DNA of 48,196 bases, from positions 1 to 48,196 of the forward strand of contig CAZFWV010000014.1 of assembly GCA_964522605.1 (NCBI GenBank), read 5' to 3'. The translations under genes and the position numbers were made by a program. Shown here piece by piece: positions 8,507 to 16,854 of this stretch. Under the pieces are notes generated by a model. It did not search any database, was not told the DNA's origin, and saw nothing but the letters and a program-made list of their open reading frames with translations. How positions within the stretch are numbered: position 1 is the stretch's first letter; the number at the start of each line of letters is the position of its first letter. This DNA is from CAVZLD01 sp964522605. Lineage in GTDB: Bacteria; Planctomycetota; Planctomycetia; Pirellulales; Pirellulaceae.

Positions 8507-8789
8507 CATGCAGTCTCTAAGTTGTTGAATTGGAAGGAGTTAATTCACCCTCCCGCGCGGAGGTCGTGCGGCTTTTAAGTTACTGGCTCGGATGAAGTTA
8601 CAGCATCCTCCCAGGGGCTTTTCGTTTAACCCGCAGCCGTCAGGCGAGGACGATTTGCCTCTTATCCTCGCCTGACGGCTGCGGGTTAAACGAATCGCCA
8701 CAAATCCTGTTCGTAAACACCGGCAAAACCAACAACTCAAAAGCTGCACGACCCGCGCGCGGGAGGCCGTGCAGTTTATAAGTTGTTGG
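8507..8789. repeat. mosaic of dispersed repeats (GTGCAG-TTTAAGTTGTTGG units)
   Basis: Four related units of about 22 bases occur here: 8507-8527, 8565-8586 and 8768-8789 in forward orientation and 8729-8750 in reverse. The consensus is close to CGTGCAGYTTWTAAGTTGTTGG. Between the second and third lies a perfect hairpin. The sequences next to these units, ATGAAGTTACAGCATCCTCC at 8592 and CTGTTCGTAAACACCGGCAA at 8707, recur in diverged form at 31387-31659 around a different core. No coding potential is seen between the tRNA and 8848. Confidence 0.7.
8621..8694. repeat. perfect 30-bp inverted repeat with TCGTTTAACC ends (copy 2)
   Basis: The arms 8621-8650 and 8665-8694 are perfectly complementary over 30 bases and are separated by a 14-base loop. 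The outer bases TTCGTTTAACCCGCAGCCG resemble copy 1 near glnE (shared TCGTTTAACC), but the inner part is different. It lies inside the repeat mosaic downstream of tRNA-Ser. Confidence 0.85.
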
Positions 8790-8847
8790 TTCAACGGCCT
8801 CCCTTCTGCGAGGGAGCACCCTCCGTCGCCCCGGCGGATCCGTGGAT

Positions 8848-9678
8848 TCAGCCGCGCCAGAAGAGTTCATAGCAGCTGAGCAGGATCTCCATCACAATCA
8901 GCAGGACGATATACCACTCGACGCGCAGGATGCGGCGGTTTTCCAGCAATTCCACGACCGTACCGACCGTGCGGGAGGTGAGCGTCAGTTTGTGGTCCAG
9001 CGCCGCGAACCGATCACGCAGTTCGTATTCTTCCTCCAACCGGTGGTAGAGCGATTCCAAATCCGCGTGTTTCCAAATTAACTCCGGTCGCTCCCGAACC
9101 TCCACGCGCCCCACCATTTTGTGCTCGATCAGGAGCACCGTCCCGATGTGACGCAACAATTCCCGAAACGGCCGGCCTCCGCGCGCCATCCGCTCCAGGT
9201 TTTCCGCCAAGGGCTCGATGCGGTCAAAGTTCTGCGCAATGCTGGATTCGAATTGCGCCAAGACGACGCTCTTGCTGAGAATCACCGCCACCAGTTGCAG
9301 ACGAATGACTTCTGCGTCCCGGAGAGAAATGACGCCGCCCTCGATTCCCTCCTTTCGTTCGGGATCGATCCGAATCGTCACCTCCTCGACTTCGGGCCGC
9401 GCATAGGGCTGCATGACGCGCGGCCCCAGTTTCCACAACAGGGCCGCTTCCTCCGTTGGGTCACAATCAAAGAGAACAACGACGCCATAGCGGAACAGCA
9501 TCGCCAAACCACGCTTTCCCGCGGAAATCGTGAGCGGCGCGGAGGCCAGTCGGTCATTCAGATGATAACTCCGCAAATCAATCCGCTCGCCCAGGAAGAA
9601 TGCTTTGGCTTGAAACCGATCGGCACTGATCCCAGCCAGCGGTCGCTCGATGTCGGCATCTGTTCGAGTGAATCCCAT
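8848..9678 (-). CDS. RMD1/YagE family (DUF155) membrane-anchored protein
   Basis: 276 aa. The family is known from yeast Rmd1/Sif2 and human RMND1; the biochemical role in bacteria is unknown. Seen here: the core GLAMLFRYGVVVLFDCDP typical of DUF155, a long helical middle region (ESSIAQNFDRIEPLAENLER) and a single C-terminal transmembrane helix (EWYIVLLIVMEILLSCYELF, about residues 252-273). The ATG shares its A with the TGA of the upstream aminotransferase gene (TGATG), so they are coupled in translation. Confidence 0.85.
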   Translation of the reverse strand: MGFTRTDADIERPLAGISADRFQAKAFFLGERIDLRSYHLNDRLASAPLTISAGKRGLAMLFRYGVVVLFDCDPTEEAALLWKLGPRVMQPYARPEVEEVTIRIDPERKEGIEGGVISLRDAEVIRLQLVAVILSKSVVLAQFESSIAQNFDRIEPLAENLERMARGGRPFRELLRHIGTVLLIEHKMVGRVEVRERPELIWKHADLESLYHRLEEEYELRDRFAALDHKLTLTSRTVGTVVELLENRRILRVEWYIVLLIVMEILLSCYELFWRG

Positions 9679-10874
9679 CAGAGCACCGAGGCAATCGCCT
9701 GACAGAGTCGCTCGATGTTACTCGGAGTGATCCCGGCGACGTTGATCCGTCCGGATCCGACAATGTAGATCGAGTATTCCTTCTTCAGGCGAGCAACTTG
9801 TTCACCGGTCAATCCCGAAAAAGAAAACATCCCGCGTTGACGTTCGATGAAGGAGAAATCGCGATCGGGAGCATGCTTTTGCATGGTTTGTACAAACAGG
9901 CGACGCGTCCCGTTGATCCGATCCCGCATCTGGCAGACTTCCTGCTCCCACTGGCCGCGCAGGCCGGAGTCATTCAAGATCGTATCGACGATCAAGGCAC
10001 CATGTGCCGGCGGGTTCGAGTAATTCGTCCGAACACATTGCTTTAAGTGGCTCAAAACGGCGGTCGTCGTCTCCGCATCCTGGCCAATCGCCAACAGTGC
10101 TCCGACGCGTTCACGATAGAGCGCGAAATTCTTGGCGTACGAACTGGCGATCAAAGCTTCGTCGACGGCTTCACATAGAGTGCGCAAACCCGCGGCATCC
10201 GGTTCCAGTCCGTCGGCAAACCCCTGGTAAGCAAAGTCGATGAGCGGCACGAGTTTCCGCTGGACAACACGATCCGTAATCTGCTTCCACTGCTCCGGAG
10301 TGGGATCGATGCCGGTTGGGTTGTGACAACAACCGTGCAGCAGCACCACATCGCCGGCGGCCATTTGATCGAGCGCCGCGAGCATCGGATCCAGGTCGAG
10401 TTGATGTGCGGACGCATTCAGATAGGGATACGTTTCCACCTTCAATCCGGCAGCCTGAAACACACTCGGGTGGTTGGCCCAGGTAGGCTGACTGCACCAA
10501 ATGCGAATACCTGAAAAACGACTTTGCAGAAAATCGGCCGCGACACGCAAAGCTCCCGTCCCGCCTGGAGTTTGCACGGTGGCAACGCGTCCCGCCTGAA
10601 CAACGGGATGTTGCGGGCCAAGAATGAGCTGTTGGACTGCGCGACCGTAGGAAGCACTTCCCGAGATGGGCAGGTACGATTTGGTCTTCTCCTCGCGAAG
10701 TAAACGCTCTTCCGCCTGCTTCACTGTCGCCAGCACGGGGGTCTCACCAGCTTCGTTCTGATACACCCCCACGCTCAGGTTAATCTTCTCCGGGTTCGAA
10801 TCCTTCAGGAACGCTTCGGTCAGACCGAGAATCGCGTCCGGTGGGGCGACTTCCAACGTGTTGAATCGTGTCAT
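9678..10874 (-). CDS. class I aspartate/aromatic-amino-acid aminotransferase
   Basis: PLP enzyme transferring the amino group between aspartate or an aromatic amino acid and 2-oxoglutarate. About 398 aa from the ATG at 10874; the 19 extra upstream residues in frame look non-coding. Subgroup I-alpha motifs: NLSVGVYQNEAGETPVL near the N-terminus, QTPGGTGALR, HGCCHNPTGIDPT, DFAYQGFADG, and the PLP lysine at about K248 in SSYAKNFALYRERVG. The C-terminus has RQRGMFSFSGL and RINVAGI. Whether aspartate or tyrosine/phenylalanine is preferred cannot be decided by eye. It is the first gene of a two-gene unit with the DUF155 gene. Confidence 0.93.
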   Translation of the reverse strand: MTRFNTLEVAPPDAILGLTEAFLKDSNPEKINLSVGVYQNEAGETPVLATVKQAEERLLREEKTKSYLPISGSASYGRAVQQLILGPQHPVVQAGRVATVQTPGGTGALRVAADFLQSRFSGIRIWCSQPTWANHPSVFQAAGLKVETYPYLNASAHQLDLDPMLAALDQMAAGDVVLLHGCCHNPTGIDPTPEQWKQITDRVVQRKLVPLIDFAYQGFADGLEPDAAGLRTLCEAVDEALIASSYAKNFALYRERVGALLAIGQDAETTTAVLSHLKQCVRTNYSNPPAHGALIVDTILNDSGLRGQWEQEVCQMRDRINGTRRLFVQTMQKHAPDRDFSFIERQRGMFSFSGLTGEQVARLKKEYSIYIVGSGRINVAGITPSNIERLCQAIASVL

Positions 10875-11098
10875 ATCCGGCCTCATACAACGGAAAACCA
10901 TAGGGCGGCAAGCGGTACTGACCGACGGCAACCTGGCGTGGTCAGACCGGGCATGGGCTCTATCCTAGGCTTTGCGCAACCGATCGACCAGGGCCGCTGT
11001 TCATTGGAATGCGAGCGCACGCAAGTCGCCAGTCGCTTCCGCTGGTCGCTCCCGATCGTGCCAAGATCGCAACCGGATTCGCCACCAGCCAGGTCGCG

Positions 11099-12700
11099 TC
11101 ACCCGTGCCCTGGCTCCGCGCGATCTTCGGGGGGCCCGGTCTCTCCCGCCGTGAAATGCCCAGGATTGAAGCGGTCCAGCAGTCGGCTCCCGATGTAAGC
11201 GGCAAACGCGACGTCGGGCGTCAGCGGTCGGCGTGCATCGCCACTCGGATACCAATCAAACGTTTCTGACGTCAGGACGACAAAACCGTCGACCGCCGCC
11301 ATCCGCGCGCGGCCCACGAGGACACGTTGACCGAAAAAGAGCCCCACGAAACAGCATTCCACCAATTCGCATCCCGCCGCCGACGCGGATCGGTGGAACG
11401 ACGCCAACTCCTCGTCACCGAAGGAGGGTGACGTTTCCTCGCGCCCGATTCCAGGGTCTTCGAGCGACCATCCGGCGAACACCGCGTACTGCTGTCGCCG
11501 CGTCAATTGAGTCAGGTCGCAGGGCAGGCATTCCGCAGAGGGACCGGCCAACCCAACATTGCAAAGCGTCTCGGACGGCAAGTCGTAGCAGTATTCGTAC
11601 AAATAACAGTTGATCGGTTCTGCGTGACCAGGCCAGTACAGCCGGCGCTCTTCCAGGAGCTCACAACGCGTCGGAGGCACACCAAACCAACTTGGATCCG
11701 CCAGCCGCGCGACGAGTTCCGCTTCATACCGTGCCCGATCGGTTCGATATGTCGGATCGACGCGATCGAGCAATCCCAACTCTTCCGCGTAGGTCAGGAC
11801 GCGCAGTCGAACCACCGGCTCGGATGCGAGTTGAACGAGCTGATCGATCGCCGACGCGTCTTCCCAGTGTGCCAAGGCGGCCGCCGCTTCGACCCGCAGC
11901 CGGCGATGCTGCAAGGCGAGCATTCGATGCAGTTTGCCACCGGCCTCACGAACATCCATCAGCGACAGCGCATAGGCCAGCGAGACCGCCAACGCGACTC
12001 CATCCGCCACTTGACCCGCCGCCGCCAAATCGGCCACACCACCCCGGGTACACGCGTCCTCCCAACCCTCCAGTCGCTCCACCACATGACCGAGCAGGGT
12101 AACCAATTGCGGGGCACGCGATTGGGCCGGATGCTCGGGGAGCCGACGACTCTTGTACAGAAAGTTGGCCAGATCCAGCACGACGACGGCGACGGCCGGA
12201 TACTGCAGAGCCTGCCAGATGCGGGGAAAAATCGCCTCGACGCGAGCTCCCGGCTGACGCCACAACGGTGAAAACGCCTGGATTACCGCTTCCGGCTCCC
12301 GAGGCGGATCCGTCGTCATCAACTCGGCGAACAGAGACAAACTGCGTGCGTCCCCCGCAGCAGACAGGAAGGCAAGCAGCCGGGCGCCGGTCTCATCATC
12401 CGCGTCCCGCTGCCGATATAGTCGCTCGATCGCCCCCACACGACACGGATCGTCTCGCTGCGCAACGAACGAATCTAAACCGTGCCGCTGCATTTTCTGG
12501 AGGACAAAACGGAGCACGGGTGCAGCAAGCGTTCCGTGTTCGCGGTCTTCCGCCAACCCGATCAACAAGTCCGTAACCTGATCCGGTTCCGAGAACGAGA
12601 GTGCATCCGACAGCGACGAGAGCTCCGTCTGCTGGATGTTGCGCGGATCGCTACTGATTTGTCGTAAACGCCGCAACACGTCCTCAACCGATCGATTCAT
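11099..12700 (-). CDS. HEAT-like repeat protein of unknown function
   Basis: 533 aa from the ATG at 12700 (MNRSVEDVLRRLRQI); the frame continues upstream but that part is unlike protein. The N-terminal 350 residues are built of alpha-helical pairs with the spacing of HEAT/armadillo repeats (for example LRVEAAAALAHWEDASAIDQ). The C-terminal 180 residues are different: rich in Cys, Tyr and Trp, with RLYWPGHAEPINCYLYEYCY and a region about subunits or ligands I cannot assign. No signal peptide or membrane helix. Probably a scaffold or regulatory protein. It is transcribed alone, divergent from the H1-like gene. Confidence 0.75.
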   Translation of the reverse strand: MNRSVEDVLRRLRQISSDPRNIQQTELSSLSDALSFSEPDQVTDLLIGLAEDREHGTLAAPVLRFVLQKMQRHGLDSFVAQRDDPCRVGAIERLYRQRDADDETGARLLAFLSAAGDARSLSLFAELMTTDPPREPEAVIQAFSPLWRQPGARVEAIFPRIWQALQYPAVAVVVLDLANFLYKSRRLPEHPAQSRAPQLVTLLGHVVERLEGWEDACTRGGVADLAAAGQVADGVALAVSLAYALSLMDVREAGGKLHRMLALQHRRLRVEAAAALAHWEDASAIDQLVQLASEPVVRLRVLTYAEELGLLDRVDPTYRTDRARYEAELVARLADPSWFGVPPTRCELLEERRLYWPGHAEPINCYLYEYCYDLPSETLCNVGLAGPSAECLPCDLTQLTRRQQYAVFAGWSLEDPGIGREETSPSFGDEELASFHRSASAAGCELVECCFVGLFFGQRVLVGRARMAAVDGFVVLTSETFDWYPSGDARRPLTPDVAFAAYIGSRLLDRFNPGHFTAGETGPPEDRAEPGHG

Positions 12701-13348
12701 GATTTGTTTCCCGTCGCAGCAAACGATGCAGACACAACAAACGAGTCGACCGCGTGACACGGAATGGGGTCGCCGATCTCTTTCTTGCCGCTGCGTGAAA
12801 CGGACTGCGCCGCAACGCGAATTGTAAGTGGGTTGGAGGATCGAATCATTGTTTGCAATCGACGGTGCGCCGGTCGACAAAAAGTTTTCCTCAAGTCTGC
12901 AAATTAATCTTGACGAAAGAGAGGCAAACTTGCTTCAATGCGCGAAGTTAGGAGAGCCGCAACATTCTTACCAAGTGACAAAGGGACGCAAACGGACCAA
13001 GTTGTCGAGTCTGCGACGGCGGTGACAAACACTGGCCGGCTGGTAAGAGAGACACGGCGAGTCAAATAAGCGGCCGCAGTCAGCATCCGAGGAGCGGAGC
13101 GTGTTCGGTGGTCCTGAGTCTTATTTGGCGATGATGCACCATTTCGGATGCGACGTCATCTGGTGGTTTCCTGCCGCTTAGCATCACATAGGACAGGAGT
13201 CGAGAAAAGGGGGTGCGGCAGACGATCTCGGATTGCCGGCCCTCATGTGCGAATCGACGTAACTAAGCGGCTTCCCCTGCTTGGGCACCCCAAGGGGAAG
13301 CAATAACCGCAAGGGATGCAGGGTGCCCGACCAACAGGAGCCATGGTC
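12701..13348. other. 648-base divergent spacer before the H1-like gene, with hairpin
   Basis: No gene supported. An inverted repeat GCTTCCCCT (13270-13278)/AGGGGAAGC (13293-13301) lies in the leader of the H1-like gene, ending 47 bases before its start codon. A second 8-bp perfect pair, GCATCCGA (13083-13090)/TCGGATGC (13144-13151), is weaker evidence. The stretch probably holds promoters for both divergent genes, but I cannot place them with confidence. No SRP, 6S or tmRNA signature was recognised. Confidence 0.5.
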
Positions 13349-13576
13349 ATGGCAACGAAGAAGAAGGCCGCCAAGAAACCGGCCGCCAAGAAAGCACGCG
13401 TCAAACGGTCACCGAAGAAGAAAGCTGCCCCGAAGAAGAAGACCGCGAAGCGGTCCCCCAAGAAAAAGGCAGCAGCGAAGAAGGCGGGTGCAAAGCGAGC
13501 GGTCAAGCGGTCGACGAAGAAGCGAGCTGCTCCGAAGAAGAAGAAGACGGCCCGCAAGACGACGCCCAAGACCTAG
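13349..13576 (+). CDS. histone H1-like lysine-rich DNA-binding protein
   Basis: 75 aa consisting almost only of Lys, Ala, Arg, Pro, Ser and Thr: 30 Lys and 7 Arg, no acidic and no aromatic residue. It resembles the C-terminal tail of eukaryotic histone H1 and chlamydial Hc-type proteins. SPKK motifs, known to bind the minor groove of AT-rich DNA, occur twice (RSPKKK at 20-25 and 35-40), with repeated KAAKK and AAPKKK blocks. The start is decided by the ribosome-binding site: AGGAG at 13336-13340 is 8 bases from the ATG at 13349 but only 2 from the ATG at 13343. Likely a nucleoid-compacting protein. The DEAD-box gene follows 242 bases later. Confidence 0.85.
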   Translation: MATKKKAAKKPAAKKARVKRSPKKKAAPKKKTAKRSPKKKAAAKKAGAKRAVKRSTKKRAAPKKKKTARKTTPKT

Positions 13577-13675
13577 CCGGCGATTGGCGGTTCCCCGCAA
13601 AGATTACAACGAGAAAGGCCGGCCGCTTGGCTTCACCAGGGACGCGCCGGCCTATTGCGTGCGCACAAGCTCTCC

Positions 13676-13714
13676 GCCCGGATCGGACCCAATCCGATTT
13701 GGTCCCATCCGGGC
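13676..13714 (+). promoter_or_regulatory. strong hairpin between the H1-like and helicase genes
   Basis: The outer arms GCCCGGAT and ATCCGGGC pair perfectly, and the inner blocks GGACC and GGTCC extend the stem around AATCCGATT. There is no U-run, so it is not a standard intrinsic terminator. It may attenuate or stabilise the helicase mRNA leader, or end the H1-like transcript with Rho. The helicase frame stays open through it. Confidence 0.55.
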
Positions 13715-13818
13715 AAGGGCTGCCGCAGGTTGCATGGATCTGCGGATCGATCGTTCCCCACCTCCAACCCGCGGTGGTCGTCCCACAACGGACCAGCCGA
13801 CAGCTTCCATTCCAAATT

Positions 13819-15066
13819 GTGAACTCCAAGAAGCAAGCACCCGGCGGTTTTGCCGCACTTGATCTGTCGCCCCTGATGCTCGAAGCATTGAGTGCGGCAA
13901 ACTATCAGGAACCAACTCCGATCCAGGCGGGACTGATCCCCTTGGCCCTGGACGAACACGATGTGGTCGGCCAGGCTCGAACGGGAACCGGCAAGACGGC
14001 CGCGTTCGTGATCCCGATCCTCGAATTGCTCGATCCCGACCGAGGCCGCGATCCACAAGCGCTGATTCTGGTCCCGACCCGCGAGTTGGCCGTTCAGGTC
14101 AAGGACGAGGTCACGAAACTCAGCCGCGGTCAAGGAGTCCGCTGTGCTGCGATCTATGGGGGAACTCCACTTCGCGGTCAAATCGCGAAGCTGAAACGCG
14201 GAGTCGAAATTGTCGTCGGAACGCCCGGTCGCGTGCTTGATCATCTCGGGCGTGGCACGCTGTCGTTCGCCAAGATCGATTGTGTCGTTCTGGACGAAGC
14301 CGATCGGATGCTCGACGTGGGCTTTCGTCCGGACATGGAGAAGATCCTGCGACGCTGCCCCAAGGAGCGCCAGACGCTGTTGCTGAGTGCAACCCTCCCG
14401 CCCCCTGTTCAACGGTTGGCGGCCAAATACATGCACGAGCCGCAGATGCTGGATTTCTCCTCAGCCGACCTGACGGTCGAGACGATTGAGCAGCGGTACT
14501 TCACGGTCGATCAGGATCGAAAATTCGACCTGCTCGTGCGACTATTGCATCGAGAGGACCCTCGACAGGCGATCATCTTCTGTCGGACAAAACGCGGGGC
14601 CCAACGCATTTTCGAACGCCTCGGTCGCCAGTTTCCCAACGTGGGATGCATGCACGGAGATATGGCCCAGCGCGAGCGAGACCGAGTCATGGCACGATTT
14701 CGTCAGTCCGAAATCCGGTTCATGGTCTCGACCGACGTCATGGGACGGGGCATCGACGTGACCGGCATCTCCCATATCATCAACTTCGACATCCCAACGT
14801 TTTCCGACGACTACGTCCATCGGGTCGGACGCACCGGCCGCATGGGTCGCGAAGGCGTCGCCTATACGTTCGTGACTCCCGAGGAAGGAATCGAATTGAC
14901 GCGGATCGAACAGCGAATCGACCGATTGTTGATTCGAGATGAATTCCCGGACGTCGTACTGACTGCCGAACGAGCCGCCCCACCGCCGGAAAGTGACAGC
15001 CCGAAGCGGGAAGTGCCCGATCTGCTCGGCCGTCGCCGAGGGCGAAAACACCGGCGCGGCCTCTAA
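13819..15066 (+). CDS. DEAD-box ATP-dependent RNA helicase (RhlE/DeaD type)
   Basis: RNA unwinding enzyme used in ribosome assembly and mRNA turnover. All motifs are seen in order: Q motif GFAALDLSPLML...PTPIQ, motif I ARTGTGKT, Ia PTRELA, Ib TPGRVLD, II DEAD, III SAT, IV IIFCRTKRGAQ, V STDVMGRGIDV and VI HRVGRTGRMG. About 415 aa from the GTG at 13819, ending in a basic tail (GRRRGRKHRRGL) suited to RNA binding. The start is uncertain: GTG at 13774 is possible, and the frame is open to 13627, but the upstream part has no helicase homology. It ends 15 bases from the convergent membrane protein gene. Confidence 0.92.
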   Translation: MNSKKQAPGGFAALDLSPLMLEALSAANYQEPTPIQAGLIPLALDEHDVVGQARTGTGKTAAFVIPILELLDPDRGRDPQALILVPTRELAVQVKDEVTKLSRGQGVRCAAIYGGTPLRGQIAKLKRGVEIVVGTPGRVLDHLGRGTLSFAKIDCVVLDEADRMLDVGFRPDMEKILRRCPKERQTLLLSATLPPPVQRLAAKYMHEPQMLDFSSADLTVETIEQRYFTVDQDRKFDLLVRLLHREDPRQAIIFCRTKRGAQRIFERLGRQFPNVGCMHGDMAQRERDRVMARFRQSEIRFMVSTDVMGRGIDVTGISHIINFDIPTFSDDYVHRVGRTGRMGREGVAYTFVTPEEGIELTRIEQRIDRLLIRDEFPDVVLTAERAAPPPESDSPKREVPDLLGRRRGRKHRRGL

Positions 15067-15081
15067 CGATTCCGGGCTCGG

Positions 15082-16497
15082 TCAGATCGCTTTGCCCGAG
15101 GGCGACGTGCCCAATCGCCGTGGCAACCAGGCTTCACCGAGCACCGTCAGGGCCACCCGGTCCTCCAAGTTGGGCCGGAACATGGTCAGCAGCAACAGCG
15201 GAACATACCAAGCCATGTTCGTGCCCCCGCTGTATCCATGCCACAGTTGCGTTGCCACCATGATCGCAGCAGAACAGCTGAGCAACGTCCCCAAGTTTTT
15301 CTGCGCCGGCCACAGGGCCATACTGCTGGCCAAAGCCACGAAGGCCACCAGCAAGACGGGAATTCGATAGTAGGGGCTCCAACCACCCAAGGTCTGATCC
15401 CAGATTCCTCCCAAGTTGCTCATTTCGGGTTTGAGCAGGCCGAACATGTACCGGAGATTGAGCAGGGCGTTTTCGGAAGAACAAAGCACAAACATCAGGA
15501 TCAGCAACATGATGACGACACCGGCCACGAAGCGCAATAAGCCTCGCGGCCAGTAAAAGCTGAGCCACAGCGGCAACAGGAACAACGGGTAATAGGTGAT
15601 CCCACCGGCCAATCCGAGCAATACCCCGGCGGCGAGCGGTCTCCGGTAGGAAAGAATGGCCCACACCAGACACGCAGCCGGCAGCGCATGGGTTACCTTG
15701 TTCGTCATCAGTGCCGTGTAAGGCAACATCAAGTACAACGTCGCGGGACCGATCCCCATCACAATGTTGTCAAAATGGAAGTATCCAATCAGGACGATCC
15801 CGATCACGATTGCCAGATGCGCGAGAATCGCCAAGGTCTTCTGTGCCGACGTCGGCAATCGCCCCAAGAGTGCGTACCCCGGCCCTTCGCGCGGTACCAG
15901 CCGGACCTCCTCGTCCGGAGATTGCGGTGCCAACGAGACCTCTTCTGCCTCCGGCATCGTCGCCCACATGTCGTAACTGGGACGGCTGATCACGTTGGCC
16001 ATCAAGAAGACAAACAAGAAACAGCCGATGAAAGTCAAACCACCGGCCGAAAGATTCGGTTCCAACAGCGGACGACGGACCATCGTGGGATCGGCCAACA
16101 AACGGCCAACCCACACTAGTCCGCCACAAAAGAGCCACAAATAACCATATCGTTGGACACGTTGACCGTGAGTGAGTACGAGTTGATCTTCCGCCTCATT
16201 GGCGACCGCTGCCGACGACACTGGGGTGGCAACATTCGCCGGCGGGGCGGACGATTCCGACGCGTTGGAACTCGTGGCGGCAGCCGCCGCGATTCGCTCC
16301 AGTTCTTGAGCGTGCAATTGACGGCCGTAATGGACAAACAACAGCCCCGGCATCAAGAGAATCAACAGTATCAAATCCAGGTTACGCACACTCCAGAAAC
16401 GGCTGAACTTAAAGAACAGCCCAATCATCAGCAAGGACGACAGATAAAACCATGTCGCCGGCTCTACCGCGTGATAGTAGTAGAGGAATTCACTCAT
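15082..16497 (-). CDS. polytopic membrane protein, possibly GT-C-like
   Basis: About 471 aa from the ATG at 16497. There are roughly ten hydrophobic segments, starting with WFYLSSLLMIGLFF and LILLILLMPGLLFV, then an Ala/Ser-rich hydrophilic insert (about residues 70-110), then TFIGCFLFVFLMANVI and more. The central part (HALPAACLVWAILSYRRP, LAGGITYYPLFLLPLW) has the feel of GT-C glycosyltransferase or polyprenyl-phosphate-mannose enzymes, but I see no catalytic Asp/Glu loop, so this is only a hint. I cannot name a family. Confidence 0.75.
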   Translation of the reverse strand: MSEFLYYYHAVEPATWFYLSSLLMIGLFFKFSRFWSVRNLDLILLILLMPGLLFVHYGRQLHAQELERIAAAAATSSNASESSAPPANVATPVSSAAVANEAEDQLVLTHGQRVQRYGYLWLFCGGLVWVGRLLADPTMVRRPLLEPNLSAGGLTFIGCFLFVFLMANVISRPSYDMWATMPEAEEVSLAPQSPDEEVRLVPREGPGYALLGRLPTSAQKTLAILAHLAIVIGIVLIGYFHFDNIVMGIGPATLYLMLPYTALMTNKVTHALPAACLVWAILSYRRPLAAGVLLGLAGGITYYPLFLLPLWLSFYWPRGLLRFVAGVVIMLLILMFVLCSSENALLNLRYMFGLLKPEMSNLGGIWDQTLGGWSPYYRIPVLLVAFVALASSMALWPAQKNLGTLLSCSAAIMVATQLWHGYSGGTNMAWYVPLLLLTMFRPNLEDRVALTVLGEAWLPRRLGTSPSGKAI

Positions 16498-16854
16498 GAT
16501 CTGGCGATGCCGTCCGACCGATTCGTCGCGCTTTCGGGGTTCGACTCCTGGGCTAAAAACGGCCCGCGGGATCAGCACTCGGAACGCGCGAGCGAACCCT
16601 CCAGAGTGCCAGAACAGCGAAACTCGTTTTAGGATATCGGAAAAGCCACACGGACATCAAGCGACGTCCCCGTGCGATCAACCGTCGTTCGCCGTTACCA
16701 TTCGGCATTCGAGCCGCTCTCGAGGCCCGTTTCGCGACAAGGCGGACAAGATCACGGAGCATGATTCACGGCGGTGCGGACAAAGGTCCTCGCCATAAAC
16801 GCTGTACGTCCGTAGGTCGTTCTGGATCCTTGGCTGCGCCGCCGTCATTAACCA
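16498..16854. other. 357-base spacer without a recognisable gene
   Basis: Lies between two minus-strand genes. Only short unconvincing open frames occur on either strand. Promoter elements for the membrane-protein gene should lie close to 16500-16600, but none is clear. Confidence 0.4.

Noticed and set aside
8024..8509. 161-codon minus-strand frame across tRNA-Ser
   Set aside because: It runs through the tRNA gene and includes GTRTHN-like translation typical of antisense tRNA sequence.
11507..12271. 254-codon open frame on the + strand
   Set aside because: Shadow of the HEAT-like protein gene; the composition is Arg/Gln-rich as expected for a complementary frame.
13131..13181. 16-codon mini-ORF starting MMHHFGCDVIWW
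   Set aside because: Too short to judge and no ribosome-binding site seen.
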